NCBI RefSeq assembly: GCF_007750395.1
Contig: NZ_CP036281.1
Span: 2,255,001-2,319,000, forward strand
Length of the DNA stretch: 64,000 nucleotides
Direction of reading: 5' to 3'
Origin: Polystyrenella longa
GTDB taxonomy: Bacteria > Planctomycetota > Planctomycetia > Planctomycetales > Planctomycetaceae
The notes beneath the pieces are model-generated. The model searched no databases. It saw nothing but the letters and a program-made list of their open reading frames with translations, and had not been told where the DNA came from. Positions within the stretch are counted from its first letter, which is position 1. Each line of letters begins with the position of its first letter. Positions 55,751-64,000 of this stretch are shown in pieces. The position numbers and the translations under genes are program-made.

Positions 55751-56482
55751 CGTGAAAAGCTCCTTTAAATACATGCCGCTTGGTAGTGTACTTTTGCAGT
55801 AGATTTCAGCAATCGAAAGAGATTGCGTCATGGGATGTGAAGGCTGTCTTCAGACTGGTCCTCTGTGTTCCCACTCAATTGTCTAATTTGCAAACGGTAT
55901 GCCGGAACGGGCTATTCCGAAGACGTGGTCGTTCGGAGGGCTTTGTTTTCTCGAAGAGTACGTAAATTCCGGGGCAGTTGAAAATGCGTATAGCGTGTTC
56001 CGCTGTGTCTCCTTCCGATACCCAGAAACCAAAATAATTGAATTTGCGACAGTTTCTGAGAAGAAATGATTGTTGGTCGCAGATCGACCATTTCGCATGC
56101 AGAGCGAACAGCGAAAGTCGAATAATAATCACTGTTTCAGATACTAATAGTAGTACCAACTGGTTATTCAAACTGTTTGGCAAAGGAAAGGATGCCCCGA
56201 AATTTCCTGAATTTCTCAACTATCATTGATCAAGGTCACAGCTAGGTACTCAGCTTAAGGGTGTCAGGGAAACAGATAAGAAAAAGGCAATCTCCACTTG
56301 GTCCTAATTATTGTTTATCGAATAGCCTAGCCTCTTCCGCATGTCCGCGCACCCTAATAGGATAAACGTGTCCTCCTCAGACGATTCAGACAACTACGTG
56401 GAATCAGAGGGCCGCTTGCAACATCACCTTCTGATCATATTCCTGGTTGGTATCAAGATTAATCCACCTGAAGAGGAGAATC
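55751..56482. other. Long intergenic stretch, nothing recognised
   Basis: 732 bp between divergent genes. A 114-codon minus-strand frame (55875-56219) and a shorter plus-strand frame overlap here; neither has a ribosome site or a family pattern. It contains the promoters for both flanking units. Confidence 0.4.
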
Positions 56483-59023
56483 ATGAATTTTATCCGTCAC
56501 ACACTCTTGTATGTGTCTTGCCTGTTGTTGATCACTTCGTCATCCAGAGGAGAGGTTGTTCACTTATCTAATGAAGGCGTTCCCCTTCTCCCCGTGATCG
56601 TCGCAGACAAGGCGACCGACCGTGTCCAACAGGCAGCAAAAGTTCTCTCGCAGTACCTGCGGCAGATCTCTGGTGCGGATTTTAAGGTTAGTAATGGCGA
56701 CGGACAGTCAGGAATTGCCGTAGGGACAGTCACCGATTTTCCTGAGCTTCAACTGGATGCGCAATTTGAACCGGGGGAGATAACTCGGCGCGAAGAGTAC
56801 CTGCTGAAATCTCATTCGCAAGGTCTCTTATTGATTGGTGCCTCTGAACTCGCTGTTGAACATGCGGTCTGGGACTTGTTATATCGATTAGGTTATCGAC
56901 AGTATTTCCCCGGTGAAACATGGGAGATCGTCCCAGATCAACCCAGTCTCAGCATCGATGTCGAAGAGTTTGAACGGCCCGATTATCTTTCCAGACGGAT
57001 CTGGTACGGTTACGGTTTCTGGGAATACAACAACGAACCTTATCAACAATGGTGTGCACGAAACCGGTGTGTTCCGGGCATCCAGTTGAGTACTGGTCAT
57101 GCATATGATCGTGTCGTGAAAATATATCGAGATGAGTTCGAGTCACATCCAGAATACTGGCCACAGTTAGATGGAATACGCCAAGCAGTCAAGAATCCGA
57201 AACCCTGTATGGGAAATTCAGGCGTCCGCGCGCTGTTCGTCAAAAGTGCCTTGGACTACTTTGAGAAAAACCCACAGAGCGACAGTCTTTCGATGGATCC
57301 CAGCGATGGTGGAGGGTGGTGTGAATGCGAGAAGTGCGCGAGGTTGGGATCCGTCAGTGATCAGGTTGTCACCGTCGCCAATGAAGTCGCTGCGGCTATT
57401 GAGGAAAAGCATTCTGGTAAACTCGTCGGGATTTATGCTTATAACTATCATGCGTCGCCTCCGTCGATACGCGTCCATCCCAATGTCGTTGTCAGCGTGG
57501 CGACTGCATTTATCAAGGGAGACCTGTCGCTAGAACAGATTATTACTGGCTGGTCTGAACAGGGAGCGACGTTGGGAATTCGCGAATATTACAGCGTGAA
57601 CGTCTGGGATCGTGATCAACCGGCTCAAGCTCTTGGTGGCAATCTCAATTATCTTAAACGCACCATTCCGGAGTTTCACTCCCGGGGAGTTCGTTTCATG
57701 TCTGCTGAATCGAGCGACAACTGGGGGCCGAACGGACTGGGGTATTATCTGGCTGCGCACATGTTGTGGAATGTCGATGATTCCCAGCAGTTGGACGTTC
57801 TGATTGACGACTTTCTTGAGCGGGCGTTTGGCCAGGCTCAAGAGCCGATGCGCGAGTATTATCAGCAACTGGATGGTTCTAATCCGCATATGCTGGTGGA
57901 AGATCAATTCGCAAGAATGTTTCTCGCATTGGATCAGGCCCGCTTGCAGGCAGATAAACCTGAAGTGCGAAAACGGATCGATCAACTGGTGTTATATACG
58001 CACTACTGCTCACTGTTCCACCAATATTCTATCGCTAATGGAGCAGATCGGCAGTCCGCTTTTGAAGCTCTTCTGCGGCATGCTTACCAGATGCGTTCAA
58101 CAATGTTGATTCATACCAAGGCGCTTTATCGTGATTTGGCACGTCGCGATCTGACCGTAAACATTCCTGAAGGGGCTGGATGGAATATTCCTGAAGAACG
58201 TAATCCATGGAAATCAGAGGTTCCGTTTGAAGAAGAGGGTATATCATCAATGCTCAAGCAGGGGCTGGCAGACTATCAGCCAGTCGACATCCCTTTCGAA
58301 CCAGTCTCCTATAGCGACGATTTGGTTCCGGCTGCCGATTATTTACAGTTGACGACGCCTGATCCGGAGGGATCTCTGGGAGTCGCCCGAGGTCTCCAAT
58401 CCTTCTACACTTATGCCAAAAACGCATCTACAGAAATCGAATTGTTTATCACAGCAGATGCGGAAACTAAACTACTGCAACCAATGCCTGTAAAGATCAA
58501 GATATGGAAGATCGGTGGAGAGAGTGAAGCCGGAGAAAGGGAGACATTAACGGTTTCAAAGGAAACTGTTCTTCGCGATCAAACGGACGAAGCTATCAAA
58601 ATACCGATCAAGGAACAGGGACTTTATCGAGTTGATGTGGACAGCGAAAAGCTGCCGATAGTTGTCACTTTCAAAGATGGTCAGACAGCGACAATCAGGT
58701 CCACTGGTGATTCTCCCATCAGTGATTCCTATAAATTATGGCGAGGTTTCTTTTATGTTCCCCGGGGGACGAAGATCATCGGGCTGGTCGGTGGAGACAG
58801 TGGTGAGATTCGCGACAGCCAGGGGCGTCGACTGTTATGGCTGAATGCCCGTCAAAGAGACTTCTACTCGGTGCCCGTTCCCACTGGAGAAGATGGAAAA
58901 CTCTGGGAGGCGAGATATGTAAATGGGGACCTGCGTTTGCTAACCGTTCCGCCATTGTTTTCGACCACTTCCCAGGGTTTACTTTTGCCACGAGAAGTGA
59001 TTCAAAAAGAGATAAAGGAATAG
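56483..59023 (+). CDS. Secreted DUF4838 protein (glycoside-hydrolase-like)
   Basis: 846 aa. Signal peptide 1-24 (cut near SSRGEV). The N-terminal alpha-glucuronidase-like domain (VIVADKATDRVQQAAKVLSQYLRQISGADFKV, SGIAVGTVTDFPE) is followed by a barrel with FPGETWEIVP, SLSMDPSDGGGWCECEKCARLG and the VRFMSAESSDNWGPNGLGYYLAAHMLWN block, which together define DUF4838. A helical region and C-terminal beta domains (about 620-846) follow. Predicted to act on polysaccharides, but no member of this form is characterised to my knowledge. Start ATG 56483 has AGAGGAGA 4 nt upstream; the frame begins at 56447. The CxC-x2-C cluster in the barrel may bind metal or form a disulfide. Confidence 0.87.
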   Translation: MNFIRHTLLYVSCLLLITSSSRGEVVHLSNEGVPLLPVIVADKATDRVQQAAKVLSQYLRQISGADFKVSNGDGQSGIAVGTVTDFPELQLDAQFEPGEITRREEYLLKSHSQGLLLIGASELAVEHAVWDLLYRLGYRQYFPGETWEIVPDQPSLSIDVEEFERPDYLSRRIWYGYGFWEYNNEPYQQWCARNRCVPGIQLSTGHAYDRVVKIYRDEFESHPEYWPQLDGIRQAVKNPKPCMGNSGVRALFVKSALDYFEKNPQSDSLSMDPSDGGGWCECEKCARLGSVSDQVVTVANEVAAAIEEKHSGKLVGIYAYNYHASPPSIRVHPNVVVSVATAFIKGDLSLEQIITGWSEQGATLGIREYYSVNVWDRDQPAQALGGNLNYLKRTIPEFHSRGVRFMSAESSDNWGPNGLGYYLAAHMLWNVDDSQQLDVLIDDFLERAFGQAQEPMREYYQQLDGSNPHMLVEDQFARMFLALDQARLQADKPEVRKRIDQLVLYTHYCSLFHQYSIANGADRQSAFEALLRHAYQMRSTMLIHTKALYRDLARRDLTVNIPEGAGWNIPEERNPWKSEVPFEEEGISSMLKQGLADYQPVDIPFEPVSYSDDLVPAADYLQLTTPDPEGSLGVARGLQSFYTYAKNASTEIELFITADAETKLLQPMPVKIKIWKIGGESEAGERETLTVSKETVLRDQTDEAIKIPIKEQGLYRVDVDSEKLPIVVTFKDGQTATIRSTGDSPISDSYKLWRGFFYVPRGTKIIGLVGGDSGEIRDSQGRRLLWLNARQRDFYSVPVPTGEDGKLWEARYVNGDLRLLTVPPLFSTTSQGLLLPREVIQKEIKE

Positions 59024-59121
59024 GGATTCTGTTGATTCTGAAAACTCCCTGACGTAACTGATGCAGTGAAGTCTAAAGGTTCCAAGTCATTTCAACGTAC
59101 CTCAGAAGAAATTAGCTCGAC

Positions 59122-60843
59122 ATGCATTTTTCACTTTTGGGGAAGCTAATCCTGACGTTTGGTCTCTCATTCTCTTTAAACGTCTTGATGCCGAACTTTC
59201 AATCGGATCTGTTCGGTCAAGATGACGAACAAATCTTTAAGTTCCACGATGAAACTATTGAATCTGGAGTAATGCCTATCATTGAAGTGATGCAGTCGCA
59301 CGGAGCCGCCTGGGGCGATGTGAACGGTGATGGCTGGTTGGACCTGTATATTGGAACCTTCCATACGAAAGGGAAGCCGAACTTATTGCTACGGAATATC
59401 AACGGGAAGTTTCAACTCGACGAAGAAACTCCGTTGCAGTTATCGTCTCGTTCAACCGGGATCGTCTTTGCTGATCTGGATAACGATGGTGATCTCGATC
59501 TGTACGTCTCCAGTATGCCGAAACAGAAGAAGAAATCGGGTCTGAAAAAAACTACAGAGTCGCTCAGGGGTTGTACCCTGTTCCAAAATAACGGAAACGG
59601 GAGCTTCATAGATGTCTCAGACGGGAATGGTGCCTGCCCTCTAAAGTTTGGGGGACGTAGTGTCGCTGTTCTGGATTATGACGGAGACGGACTGCTTGAT
59701 CTCCTGGTTGGAGAAGACCCTCTCGCTGGTTACAACGGTTCCCCTACCAGTAGTTCCAGACTGTTTCAAAATAAAGGGGGCCTGCAATTTGAAGACACTT
59801 CGGATCAAGTCGGATTACCTGAGGGTATCCCCGGCCTGGGAGTCGCAGCTGCCGATGTCAACAATGACGGTTGGCCCGATTTCTTCGTTGCCTGTCACGG
59901 CGAGGGAAATCGGTTGTTTCTAAATACCCGAAAAGGACGCTTCCAGGAAGCACCCGGTAGCCGTGAAACGTTCGCGTGGAAATCGGCAGGAGGCGACAAC
60001 ATGATCTGTGGCGTCGCCTTTGGTGACGTCAACCGAGATGGTTTGCTGGACGTGGTGATTGGTCAGCATTACGACCATCCCTGGCGTGAACCCGTTCCAA
60101 ACCGTTTGTACTTGAACCAAGGTTCTCAGAATGGTGTTCCAGTATTTCAGGATGTCACCGAACAAGTCGGTTTAGTGCCGCTGCCCATGAAGGCACCGCA
60201 TGTCGAGATCCAGGATTTCGACAACGATGGTTGGCCCGATATTTCCACCAGTCTGGTCAAGTTTTCTGAAGGCCAGACTTATCCTGTCATCTTTCGAAAT
60301 TTCGGCATAGAGAATGGCCATCCGAAGTTTCTTACGAACACGCTTAATGTAAACGACTTTCCGACGTCCGAAGATAAAGCAGTTAAGAGAACAGGAAAGT
60401 TCTATGAGAAGATGATCAAGGATCACAAAGTCATTTACACCGCAGCGGGACCTTCCGGTGATTATGACAACGACGGTCGCCTCGATCTCTTTCTTGCCAA
60501 CTGGTGGGGTACCGCCCCTTCGATGTTATTACGCAACGCAACTCCCGGGGGGAAATGGATAGATATAATCATCGATGGAGGCGACCTAATTAACAAAATG
60601 GGTATTGGAAGTCGCATCAATATCTATCCCGCTGGCCATCTCGGACAGAAAGACAGTCTGCTCGGATCGCGCGAAATGAGTGTCGGGTTCGGCTACGCAT
60701 CTGGGCAACCGGCAATCGCTCATTTCGGACTTGGAGAATTTGATCGAATCGACATCGAGGTAATATTGCCTCACGACAAGGGAACCGTAACGAGGCGAGA
60801 CGTGGCGGTGGGGGAACGTCTCACTATCCACGTAAATGAATAG
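59122..60843 (+). CDS. Secreted CRTAC1-family protein (FG-GAP/VCBS repeats with ASPIC/UnbV domain)
   Basis: 573 aa. N-terminal hydrophobic signal (about 1-34). Seven Ca2+-type loops mark the blades of an integrin-like propeller: DVNGDGWLD, DLDNDGDLD, DYDGDGLLD, DVNNDGWPD, DVNRDGLLD, DFDNDGWPD, and DYDNDGRLD. The C-terminal ASPIC/UnbV domain reads GIGSRINIYPAGHLGQ, then REMSVGFGYASGQPAIAHFGLGEFDRIDIEVILP. Such proteins are frequent in planctomycetes; a binding or structural role outside the cell is likely, without a proven activity. It follows the DUF4838 gene by 98 nt and precedes the next secreted protein by 83 nt, so a single transcript is possible. Confidence 0.92.
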   Translation: MHFSLLGKLILTFGLSFSLNVLMPNFQSDLFGQDDEQIFKFHDETIESGVMPIIEVMQSHGAAWGDVNGDGWLDLYIGTFHTKGKPNLLLRNINGKFQLDEETPLQLSSRSTGIVFADLDNDGDLDLYVSSMPKQKKKSGLKKTTESLRGCTLFQNNGNGSFIDVSDGNGACPLKFGGRSVAVLDYDGDGLLDLLVGEDPLAGYNGSPTSSSRLFQNKGGLQFEDTSDQVGLPEGIPGLGVAAADVNNDGWPDFFVACHGEGNRLFLNTRKGRFQEAPGSRETFAWKSAGGDNMICGVAFGDVNRDGLLDVVIGQHYDHPWREPVPNRLYLNQGSQNGVPVFQDVTEQVGLVPLPMKAPHVEIQDFDNDGWPDISTSLVKFSEGQTYPVIFRNFGIENGHPKFLTNTLNVNDFPTSEDKAVKRTGKFYEKMIKDHKVIYTAAGPSGDYDNDGRLDLFLANWWGTAPSMLLRNATPGGKWIDIIIDGGDLINKMGIGSRINIYPAGHLGQKDSLLGSREMSVGFGYASGQPAIAHFGLGEFDRIDIEVILPHDKGTVTRRDVAVGERLTIHVNE

Positions 60844-60926
60844 CTGGTTATCCTGACCTTTCTGTTTTCAGTTCTTCAAGACATTCTTTGACAATTCTGG
60901 CGCTCAATCTAACAGGAAGAATATTC

Positions 60927-62369
60927 ATGTCTTTACACCTGTTTGCAAATACTACCCTGCGAATAAATCAGTTGATTTTATCGTTGACTGTCATCGTCAT
61001 TATCACAATGACCTCCAACTCCTGGTCGAAACCGAAGAAGGAATCTCTAGATAAGAATGACAAGCCAAAGGTTATTCGCGACGAGGACCTTCCCTACCCT
61101 CCTTCGCTTCCTAATGGTCAGGAAATGGTCACCGATAAGTCTCCAGAATTCTTGAAAGCACCGGAAACATTGCGAGAGGGTGTGCAGATCGCCAAAACCA
61201 TTCCTTCAGTGGATTTTGTATTTTACCCCGGTCAGAACTATCCAGGGAAACCGTGGTCGAACTGGGGTGATGGGAGTGTCTCCAAAGGAAAATACTATTC
61301 TGCGATTGGTGACCATTACGCTATCGGAAGAGGAGAATCGAAACATGGCACTGGGACAGCCCTCATTTATGAGTACGATCCAGAAACAAAAATACTTCGT
61401 TCCCTGGTCAACATCAGCGCCTTTCTCGATCTTCCTAAGGGGCATTACACGCCTGGCAAAATTCACAGTCGGGTCGACATGGGGAGCGATGGTTGGCTCT
61501 ATTACGCAACCCACCGAGGTTCTCCCAAGGCAGCAAATGATGCTAACCATTATCTCGGTGACTGGATCTTTCGAACAGATCCGGAGACAGGTCAATCAGA
61601 GATCGTGACCCATGCCCCTGTGCCTAAACACAGCATACCCAATAGCGTTCTTGATGCGGAGAGAATGATCTTTTATGGAGCAACGGCTGCTGGCCCGGAT
61701 GCACCGTTACAGGAAATTCAGTTCTTCGCGTATGACGTCGAGAACGGCAAACTTCTCTACTCCGGTCCGGACGGGCCTGCCCGATATATGGTCCTCGCCA
61801 AATCAACAGGACGCCTTTATTTTGTTCCAGGAAATACAGACGGTGAATTAATGAGGTACGACCCGACAACCGGAGGCCCGCCTACACCAACAGGCCAGAC
61901 GATCGGCGTCCGTGCTGCAACAGAGGAAACGGAAGACGGGTTCGTATATACTGTCTCCACCGGTCAACGCTCGGGCGATGCGATGATCTGGCAATTCAAT
62001 ACGACCACCGAAGAGTGTAAAGAGATCGGAACTGCAGCCGTCGGTTCCGAAGCATATGTTGCCTCGATTGATGTTGATCCTACCGGGACGTACTTGTACT
62101 ACTCTCCCGGCGCTCATGGTGGCGGATATAAAGACGGCTCTCCCTTGGTGCAGTACAACATAAAATCAGGTGTTAAGAAAGTAATTGCCTTCCTTCATCC
62201 GTTCTATCAGGATAAGTATAACTTCACGCTGAAGGGAACTTACAGTACCGCTATCTCCGCAGAAGGAGACAAAGTCTTCATCACTTGGAATGTGAGCCGC
62301 GGAACCCGCGCATGGGACTGCTGTGGCTTATCTGTCGTGCACGTTCCTGAAGCGGAACGTAGACCGTAA
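60927..62369 (+). CDS. Secreted propeller-like protein of unknown function
   Basis: 480 aa from ATG 60927, which has AGGAAGA 7 nt upstream (the frame opens at 60888). Signal peptide about 1-35 (basic start, ILSLTVIVIITMTSNSWS). The rest shows repeating beta units such as GTALIYEYDPETKILRSLVNI, GSDGWLYYATHRG, WIFRTDPETGQSEIV, FFAYDVENGKLLYSG, and GDAMIWQFNTTTEECKEI, as in seven-bladed propellers. I do not recognise a catalytic motif. The last part (ISAEGDKVFITWNVSRGTRAWDCCGL) has a CC pair. Its end carries an imperfect hairpin (62341-62360), and a stronger one follows the stop. Confidence 0.8.
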   Translation: MSLHLFANTTLRINQLILSLTVIVIITMTSNSWSKPKKESLDKNDKPKVIRDEDLPYPPSLPNGQEMVTDKSPEFLKAPETLREGVQIAKTIPSVDFVFYPGQNYPGKPWSNWGDGSVSKGKYYSAIGDHYAIGRGESKHGTGTALIYEYDPETKILRSLVNISAFLDLPKGHYTPGKIHSRVDMGSDGWLYYATHRGSPKAANDANHYLGDWIFRTDPETGQSEIVTHAPVPKHSIPNSVLDAERMIFYGATAAGPDAPLQEIQFFAYDVENGKLLYSGPDGPARYMVLAKSTGRLYFVPGNTDGELMRYDPTTGGPPTPTGQTIGVRAATEETEDGFVYTVSTGQRSGDAMIWQFNTTTEECKEIGTAAVGSEAYVASIDVDPTGTYLYYSPGAHGGGYKDGSPLVQYNIKSGVKKVIAFLHPFYQDKYNFTLKGTYSTAISAEGDKVFITWNVSRGTRAWDCCGLSVVHVPEAERRP

Positions 62370-62781
62370 GAACGGTTGAGATCATGAGGGGCTCTACCAT
62401 CTCAACCGAGATCAAGGTTACGCAGGTAACACGCAGTGTAACCCAAAGGCATGATTTCTTGGAAAAGTCAACTCATGTGACCGCCAATCCCGACCCCTGC
62501 TTTCTAAACCTGTGTTCATTCTCGAGCGATCAGGCCAACTTCCAAATTCGACTGTTTCCACCTGACATTCCAAACAAGAATATGTCCTTGGGAGAGCAAA
62601 CTGGAGAGAATCCTGATTAATGTGAGGCTGCGATAGGCAGAGAAAGCACTTCGCCCGGATTGAAGCGGGATTAACGTCAGACATTAGGGCTGACGAGTGG
62701 GTCAGAATTCAGTCTACATAAAAGCCGAGTGGAAACATATAATGCTTCAGTACATCACCCCGATAGGTTCAAAGCCACAAT
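62370..62781. other. Intergenic region with terminator and repeats
   Basis: 412 bp. After the hairpin at 62373-62408 there is a near-tandem repeat ACGCAGGTAAC / ACGCAGTGTAAC (about 62420-62442). The small plus-strand frame here has no ribosome site; otherwise nothing recognised. Confidence 0.4.
62373..62408 (+). terminator. Hairpin terminator after propeller-like gene
   Basis: Perfect 10-bp arms CGGTTGAGAT (62373-62382) and ATCTCAACCG (62399-62408), 16-nt loop, 3 nt after the stop; no T-run. Confidence 0.65.
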
Positions 62782-63372
62782 TTGAAAGGAACTGAAATCG
62801 CTGCCCCATCCGCAGACGACGAAACGATATTCATGATCCCTGGTTTTATGTCGCCGGCGTGGATGCTGTATCCGCTTGAAAGGTCTCTCAGGAAACCGGG
62901 GCGAACCCTGGTCCGCTGGGATTACCCTCATGTGTTCACAGATCCTTACCAAACGATCGACACTCTTTGTGAAGCGATGGTGAAAAGCAGCGCCCCTTCG
63001 ATTTCCCTGATAGGTCATAGCTTCGGAGACTGGATCGCTCGATCAGCGATTAATCAGAGCCAGCTGAAGTCAATCCGAAAACTGATCTCGATCTGTCCAA
63101 CTGTGGCTCCTGTGCCTTTCGCAAAAGTCTTCAAACCCATCATGGGAAAACTGGTGCCGGAACTCGTTGTGATGGCTGATAAGGAGCTGATGTCGACCCC
63201 GCTTTCGGAAAAAATGCAAATTAAGCGATCAAGCATATGGGCAAAAGTCGAGGTGATCGTGACTCGCCCCCAAGATTTCAAGGTGGACCATGAAATGTGG
63301 GCCTCGCATATTTCTTCTGTATTTCAACCCAGCGTCTGGCGAGTCATTGAAGAGGAGCTCTCATCGAACTGA
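62782..63372 (+). CDS. Small alpha/beta-hydrolase
   Basis: 196 aa. Alpha/beta-hydrolase fold: first strand TIFMIPGFMSPAWMLYPLERSL, the nucleophile elbow LIGHSFGDWIAR (Ser in GHSFG), and a likely catalytic His near the end (VDHEMWASH). Lipase- or thioesterase-like; the substrate is unknown. The only in-frame start before the first strand is a TTG at 62782 (a stop lies 6 codons upstream), with no Shine-Dalgarno before it. AAAGGA lies just inside, so the true start is uncertain, or the gene has lost its original start. Shorter than most hydrolases (about 250 aa), with a small cap region. Confidence 0.75.
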   Translation: MKGTEIAAPSADDETIFMIPGFMSPAWMLYPLERSLRKPGRTLVRWDYPHVFTDPYQTIDTLCEAMVKSSAPSISLIGHSFGDWIARSAINQSQLKSIRKLISICPTVAPVPFAKVFKPIMGKLVPELVVMADKELMSTPLSEKMQIKRSSIWAKVEVIVTRPQDFKVDHEMWASHISSVFQPSVWRVIEEELSSN

Positions 63373-63861
63373 TGCCTCTCCAACCATTGTAGATCGATCG
63401 AGGAAGTTTCTGAACCGTTCCTCAAATCCCTACGATTGATCGACACATCTACACTGACCGAGATTACAGTGACCGAGATCATTTGGACGAATCTGAAATC
63501 ACAACTTTTCAAACTCCAACAAAGACGAGCGAACGCTGGCGAGCGGCGTCGATCTCTATATTGCAAGGCATCAAGATTGTAGGATGGCTCGGGATTTGCT
63601 GCTTAAGGGCGAGGTAAAAATCGGTTCTCTCGAATATTCTTAGCCGGTGGCTGTAATGCTCGATAGCCAACTGTGAGGGACTCACTACAGAGTAAAAGCC
63701 TATCCCTTCGTAATAAGAGATCAGATCGTAATTATCAGCGATGTAACCGAAGGAAAAAAGATTACACTTGATGCGGCGATCCTACTCGAAGTGGCAGTTC
63801 TGATGACACATTCCGATTAAGAGTACCAGACAATCAGGTAAATCATCTAAGGAGTGACCCT
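63373..63861. other. Intergenic region near right edge
   Basis: 489 bp. A stop-bounded frame of about 50 codons at 63671-63823 (ending RDQIVIISDVTEGKKITLDAAILLEVAVLMTHSD) lacks a start codon and could be a gene remnant; I do not recognise it. Confidence 0.35.
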
Positions 63862-64000
63862 ATGAGTAAAGAACTTGTGTTCTGGAATTCCGATTCCGGA
63901 AAGGCTGACGGAGTAAGCCTGCTGCGAAATGCCCTGTCAACTGATTGCTCTAAGTGGGTCAAGCTCTCCAGGGATCTGGATCTGGCACAGGAAATCGAAA
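63862..64000 (+). CDS. 5' end of an unidentified gene, cut by window
   Basis: ATG with a good ribosome site (AAGGAGTG, 6 nt upstream). The visible 46 residues (MSKELVFWNSDSGKADGVSL, then LLRNALSTDCSKWVKLSRDLDLAQEIE) are soluble and mixed, and the frame is open to the last base. No family can be named from this much. Confidence 0.6.
   Translation, partial: MSKELVFWNSDSGKADGVSLLRNALSTDCSKWVKLSRDLDLAQEIE

Noticed and set aside
55875-56219. Minus-strand frame of 114 codons
   Set aside because: A faint likeness to a universal stress protein end (EGDTAEHAIR) does not extend to any full motif, and no ribosome site precedes it.
1-64000. Search for tRNA, rRNA and CRISPR arrays
   Set aside because: No T-loop-like GGTTCRANTCC with matching acceptor stem, no rRNA-like conserved block and no regularly spaced repeats were seen by eye; a tRNA scan could still find one.

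Overview
The window looks like chromosomal DNA of a planctomycete (Planctomycetales). This is inferred from gene content: a secreted sulfatase, a CRTAC1-type FG-GAP/ASPIC protein, a DUF4838 protein, a SASA esterase, a MoxR-DUF58-BatABCD operon, an IS1182-type element, and GC that looks moderate by eye (not computed). I recognised no rRNA or tRNA gene and no CRISPR array; a tRNA scan by eye is unreliable.

Layout. (1) 0-13 kb is a signalling block: the 3' part of a large PAS/GAF hybrid kinase with an Hpt domain, a PMP3-type micro-protein, and a leftward four-gene light-sensing operon (CheB-CheR-PAS hybrid kinase fusion, heme oxygenase, bacteriophytochrome kinase, single-domain response regulator). 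A divergent ANTAR protein with a degenerate receiver follows. (2) 13-19 kb holds envelope and stress genes: YihY, a DUF1328 micro-protein, a BON-MscS channel, an AI-2E-type permease and a DUF2383 protein, with two long non-coding stretches that contain palindromes. (3) 19.3-24.1 kb is a compact three-gene cluster: an SbnA-like PLP synthase, an FAD/NAD(P)-binding protein and a fold-III PLP decarboxylase. This is the best candidate here for an undescribed small-molecule pathway. (4) 24-30.9 kb has a large catalase, an NmrA-type reductase, a sulfatase and PPK2. (5) 30.9-37.1 kb is the MoxR/Bat operon. (6) 37-42 kb has DUF1206, a CPA1 antiporter and a SASA esterase.

(7) 42.4-46.7 kb is a scar of mobile DNA: an IS1182-type element whose transposase has an in-frame internal deletion, an orphan small protein, and two decayed pieces of one integrase on either side of an oppositely oriented secreted beta-propeller glycosidase gene. 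(8) 46.6-55.8 kb is redox and sulfur metabolism: an AhpD-like protein coupled to a disulfide reductase, an MgtC/DUF4010 protein, a quinone-reductase-like enzyme, a persulfide dioxygenase-rhodanese coupled to two YeeE/YedE transporters, and a baeRF protein. (9) 56.5-63.4 kb has three secreted proteins in a row (DUF4838, CRTAC1 family, a propeller-like protein) and a small alpha/beta hydrolase. A gene cut by the window edge begins at 63862.

Several starts were moved from the longest reading frame on the basis of Shine-Dalgarno sequences or family N-termini; each case is stated. All family assignments come from motifs read by eye, without database searches.
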